Shown: positions 5,737-7,034 of the stretch, piece after piece
How positions within the stretch are numbered: position 1 is the first letter of the stretch
Layout: each line of letters starts with the position of its first letter
Source: UBA6197 sp047638075
GTDB taxonomy: Bacteria; Pseudomonadota; Alphaproteobacteria; Rhodobacterales; Rhodobacteraceae
Length of the DNA: 7,034 nt
NCBI RefSeq assembly: GCF_047638075.1
Contig: NZ_JBLJBV010000106.1
Location: 1 to 7,034 of the forward strand
Reading direction: 5' to 3'
The notes under the pieces: model-generated
The model's database searches: none
What the model saw: only the letters and a program-made list of their open reading frames with translations
Told to the model about the DNA's origin: nothing
Position numbers and translations under genes: made by a program

Positions 5737-6462
5737 ATGCAGTCAAAGCCTCTGGCGTCGACAACGGCATATAGCGATCTGCCTGAGGCTGACCTCGTGG
5801 CCCAAGCCCGCGTCGGCAACAATCTGGCTATCCGCGAACTTATCCGGCGGTGCAACCAACGCCTGTTTCGGGTCGCGCGCGGTATTGTGAAAAACGACGC
5901 CGAAGCCGAGGATGTGGTTCAGGCGGCCTATGTTGCGGCGTTCACCAAACTGGAAACGTTCCGCGGCGAGGCCGCCTTTGCAACCTGGGTTACCCGTATC
6001 ACGATGAACGAGGCCTTTGGCCGCCGGCGAAGCCATCACAGTCAGGCCAGGATCGTTGATCTGGCCGAATATCGCGAAAAGGCCCTGAACGCCCCTGAGG
6101 GAGGCATGCACGACCCGATGACGCCCACACCCCCCACCCCGGAATCCGAGCTGGCACGCGCCGAAGCCCGCAAATTTCTTGAACAGGCGATCGACACACT
6201 GCCCGACCCCCTACGCGTGACTTATATAATGCGTGATGTTCAGGAACTAACCACCCGCGAGGTTGCAGACCTGCTGGACATCAGTGCCGTCACCGTAAAA
6301 ACCCGCATCTTTCGCGCGCGTCGGCTTTTACGCGCCAAAATCCAGAAAGGCATGGCCAGGAAGTTTTCCGATATCTTCCCGTTTGACGGCCAACGTTGCG
6401 TAGAAATGGCTGATCGTGTCATCGCAACCCTGGCTGCAAGACGCCTGGAACAGGACCCGTAG
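5737..6462 (+). CDS. ECF-family RNA polymerase sigma factor with C-terminal extension
   Basis: The 241-residue protein has two sigma-70 domains and no regions 1 or 3. Region 2 spans about 17-99: LVAQARVGNNLAIRELI, then NDAEAEDVVQAAYVAAFTKL (core polymerase binding) and FRGEAAFATWVTRITMNEAF (-10 melting and recognition). A Pro-rich linker of about 45 residues (100-146) includes MTPTPPTPESE. Region 4 at about 147-199 contains LPDPLRVTYIMRDVQELTTR and a helix-turn-helix (EVADLLDISAVTVKTRIFRARRLL) for -35 recognition. About 40 residues follow, with FPFDGQRCVEMADRVIATLA holding the single late cysteine C221. ECF sigmas redirect RNA polymerase to stress regulons and are usually held by an anti-sigma factor. 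No anti-sigma gene lies next to this one in the window. It is the third gene of the unit with the His-rich protein and the cupredoxin, so copper or envelope redox status is the likeliest signal by inference. The imperfect hairpin downstream may end the unit. Confidence 0.93.
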   Translation: MQSKPLASTTAYSDLPEADLVAQARVGNNLAIRELIRRCNQRLFRVARGIVKNDAEAEDVVQAAYVAAFTKLETFRGEAAFATWVTRITMNEAFGRRRSHHSQARIVDLAEYREKALNAPEGGMHDPMTPTPPTPESELARAEARKFLEQAIDTLPDPLRVTYIMRDVQELTTREVADLLDISAVTVKTRIFRARRLLRAKIQKGMARKFSDIFPFDGQRCVEMADRVIATLAARRLEQDP

Positions 6463-6476
6463 ACGATAGGCAAGGC

Positions 6477-6498
6477 CCACAGCCCGACAGGGCTGCGG
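6477..6498 (+). terminator. Imperfect hairpin after the sigma factor gene, candidate terminator
   Basis: CAGCCC (6480-6485) pairs with GGGCTG (6490-6495) around a GACA loop. After one A/C mismatch, CC (6477-6478) pairs with GG (6497-6498). It begins 14 bp after the sigma stop codon, a usual terminator position, but no T-run follows. It could be a weak or Rho-assisted terminator, or chance in GC-rich DNA. Confidence 0.35.
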
Positions 6499-6500
6499 CA

Positions 6501-6660
6501 TGATTCACACCAAGCATAATTTTCGTAGCCACATTGTTGCGTTAATATTGATATATGTCGAATTATTCAGCGCCAATCATAAACTTCACCATGCATTCTT
6601 GCTTGAACCGCCATAAATACGGGCAAGTTTGCCAAAAAATTTCAATCAGTTCCGCTATAA
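6501..6660. other. AT-rich non-coding leader region upstream of dadA
   Basis: This stretch counts to about 37% GC (59 of 160 bases), in sharp contrast to the surrounding genes. It contains A/T clusters such as the one around 6541-6556 and a run of six A at 6634-6639. I see no open reading frame with a credible start. The position and composition suit a promoter plus binding of a regulator such as an Lrp-type protein, which controls dadA in characterised bacteria. No specific operator could be recognised. Confidence 0.55.
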
Positions 6661-6661
6661 T
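6656..6661 (+). promoter_or_regulatory. Perfect -10 element (TATAAT), candidate dadA promoter
   Basis: TATAAT lies 43 bp before the dadA ATG, at the downstream edge of the AT-rich block, and would give a 5' leader of about 37 bases. The best upstream hexamer, TTGCCA at 6629-6634, is 21 bp away, which is too far for a normal -35 element. Any promoter here probably depends on an activator. Confidence 0.4.
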
Positions 6662-6704
6662 CCCTCAACAGGAGATCAAGGCGCTTGTCAGGGGGGAACG
6701 CGGC

Positions 6705-7034
6705 ATGAAGGTCATCGTATTGGGTGCGGGCGTAGTTGGCGTCACATCGGCATGGTATCTGGCCCAGGCGGGCCACGAGGTAACCGTGATCGACCGCAAT
6801 GAAAATGTCGCGCTGGACACAAGCTTTGCCAATGCCGGCCAAATCTCGCCCGGTTATTCGGCGCCCTGGGCCGCGCCGGGGATTCCGCTCAAGGCGCTGA
6901 AATGGCTATTCATGAAACACGCGCCGCTGATCGTGCAGCCGCGCCCTGATTTGGCCAAGCTGGAGTGGATGGCGCGGATGCTGCGCAACTGCACCTCGGC
7001 ACGTTATGCGGTGAACAAGGGGCGGATGGTCCGG
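6705..7034 (+). CDS. dadA: D-amino acid dehydrogenase (DadA), N-terminal part (3' end outside window)
   Basis: The first 110 residues are visible before the window ends. The N-terminus MKVIVLGAGVVGVTSAWYLA carries the FAD dinucleotide-binding GxGxxG motif (G7, G9, G12) and an acidic residue, D30, ending the second beta strand, where it contacts the FAD ribose. ANAGQISPGYSAPWAAPGIP (44-63) and the KGRMVR end match E. coli DadA nearly word for word as I remember it. The enzyme oxidises D-alanine and other D-amino acids to 2-oxo acids and ammonia at the inner face of the membrane, feeding electrons to quinone. GGGGGGAA at 6691-6698 lies 6 bases before the ATG and serves as ribosome site. No alanine racemase gene is next to it within the window; whether one follows cannot be seen. 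Confidence 0.93.
   Translation, partial: MKVIVLGAGVVGVTSAWYLAQAGHEVTVIDRNENVALDTSFANAGQISPGYSAPWAAPGIPLKALKWLFMKHAPLIVQPRPDLAKLEWMARMLRNCTSARYAVNKGRMVR

Noticed and set aside
6534..6566. TTGTTG / TTGCGT with AATTAT as a sigma-70 promoter in the AT-rich region
   Set aside because: Spacing or the -10 match is poor in every register tried. The TATAAT at 6656 is the better element.
1..7034. CRISPR arrays, tRNA or rRNA genes, insertion sequences, phage or toxin-antitoxin genes
   Set aside because: No regularly spaced repeats, no RNA gene signature, no transposase or integrase, and no flanking inverted repeats were seen.

Overview
The window is GC-rich, densely packed bacterial chromosome, most consistent with an alphaproteobacterium, probably of the Rhodobacterales/roseobacter type. 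That taxonomic call is inference from base composition, gene families and gene style; no rRNA or marker gene is present. All recognisable genes lie on the + strand except one Gre-family gene.

Bases 1-4039 are a tightly spaced catabolic operon for hydroxyprolines. It holds the 3' end of an FAD-dependent D-amino-acid/hydroxyproline dehydrogenase, a complete Cys/Cys 4-hydroxyproline 2-epimerase (proline racemase superfamily), a fused aconitase X (cis-3-hydroxy-L-proline dehydratase type), and a second proline-racemase-superfamily protein whose two catalytic cysteine positions are Ser and Thr. The first two genes fit conversion of trans-4-hydroxy-L-proline to cis-4-hydroxy-D-proline and its oxidation. 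The last two fit dehydration of 3-hydroxyprolines to pyrroline-2-carboxylate. The Ser/Thr paralogue is the least predictable enzyme here.

Bases 4040-4604 hold a long GC-rich inverted repeat between convergent genes, then a minus-strand GreA/GreB-family protein whose coiled-coil arm looks clearly shorter than in GreA.

Bases 4605-6462 hold a second unit reading away from the gre gene: a small exported His-rich protein, a Tat-exported plastocyanin-like cupredoxin, and an ECF-type sigma factor with a C-terminal tail. The genes abut with 1-bp gaps and no anti-sigma gene is visible. A GGAAC-type element upstream could be an ECF promoter, which would make the unit autoregulated. This is the best candidate in the window for a little-described system: a cupredoxin and a His-rich periplasmic protein tied to an ECF sigma factor.

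Bases 6463-7034 hold an AT-rich leader (about 37% GC over 6501-6660) with a perfect TATAAT element, then the start of dadA (D-amino acid dehydrogenase), cut by the window edge.
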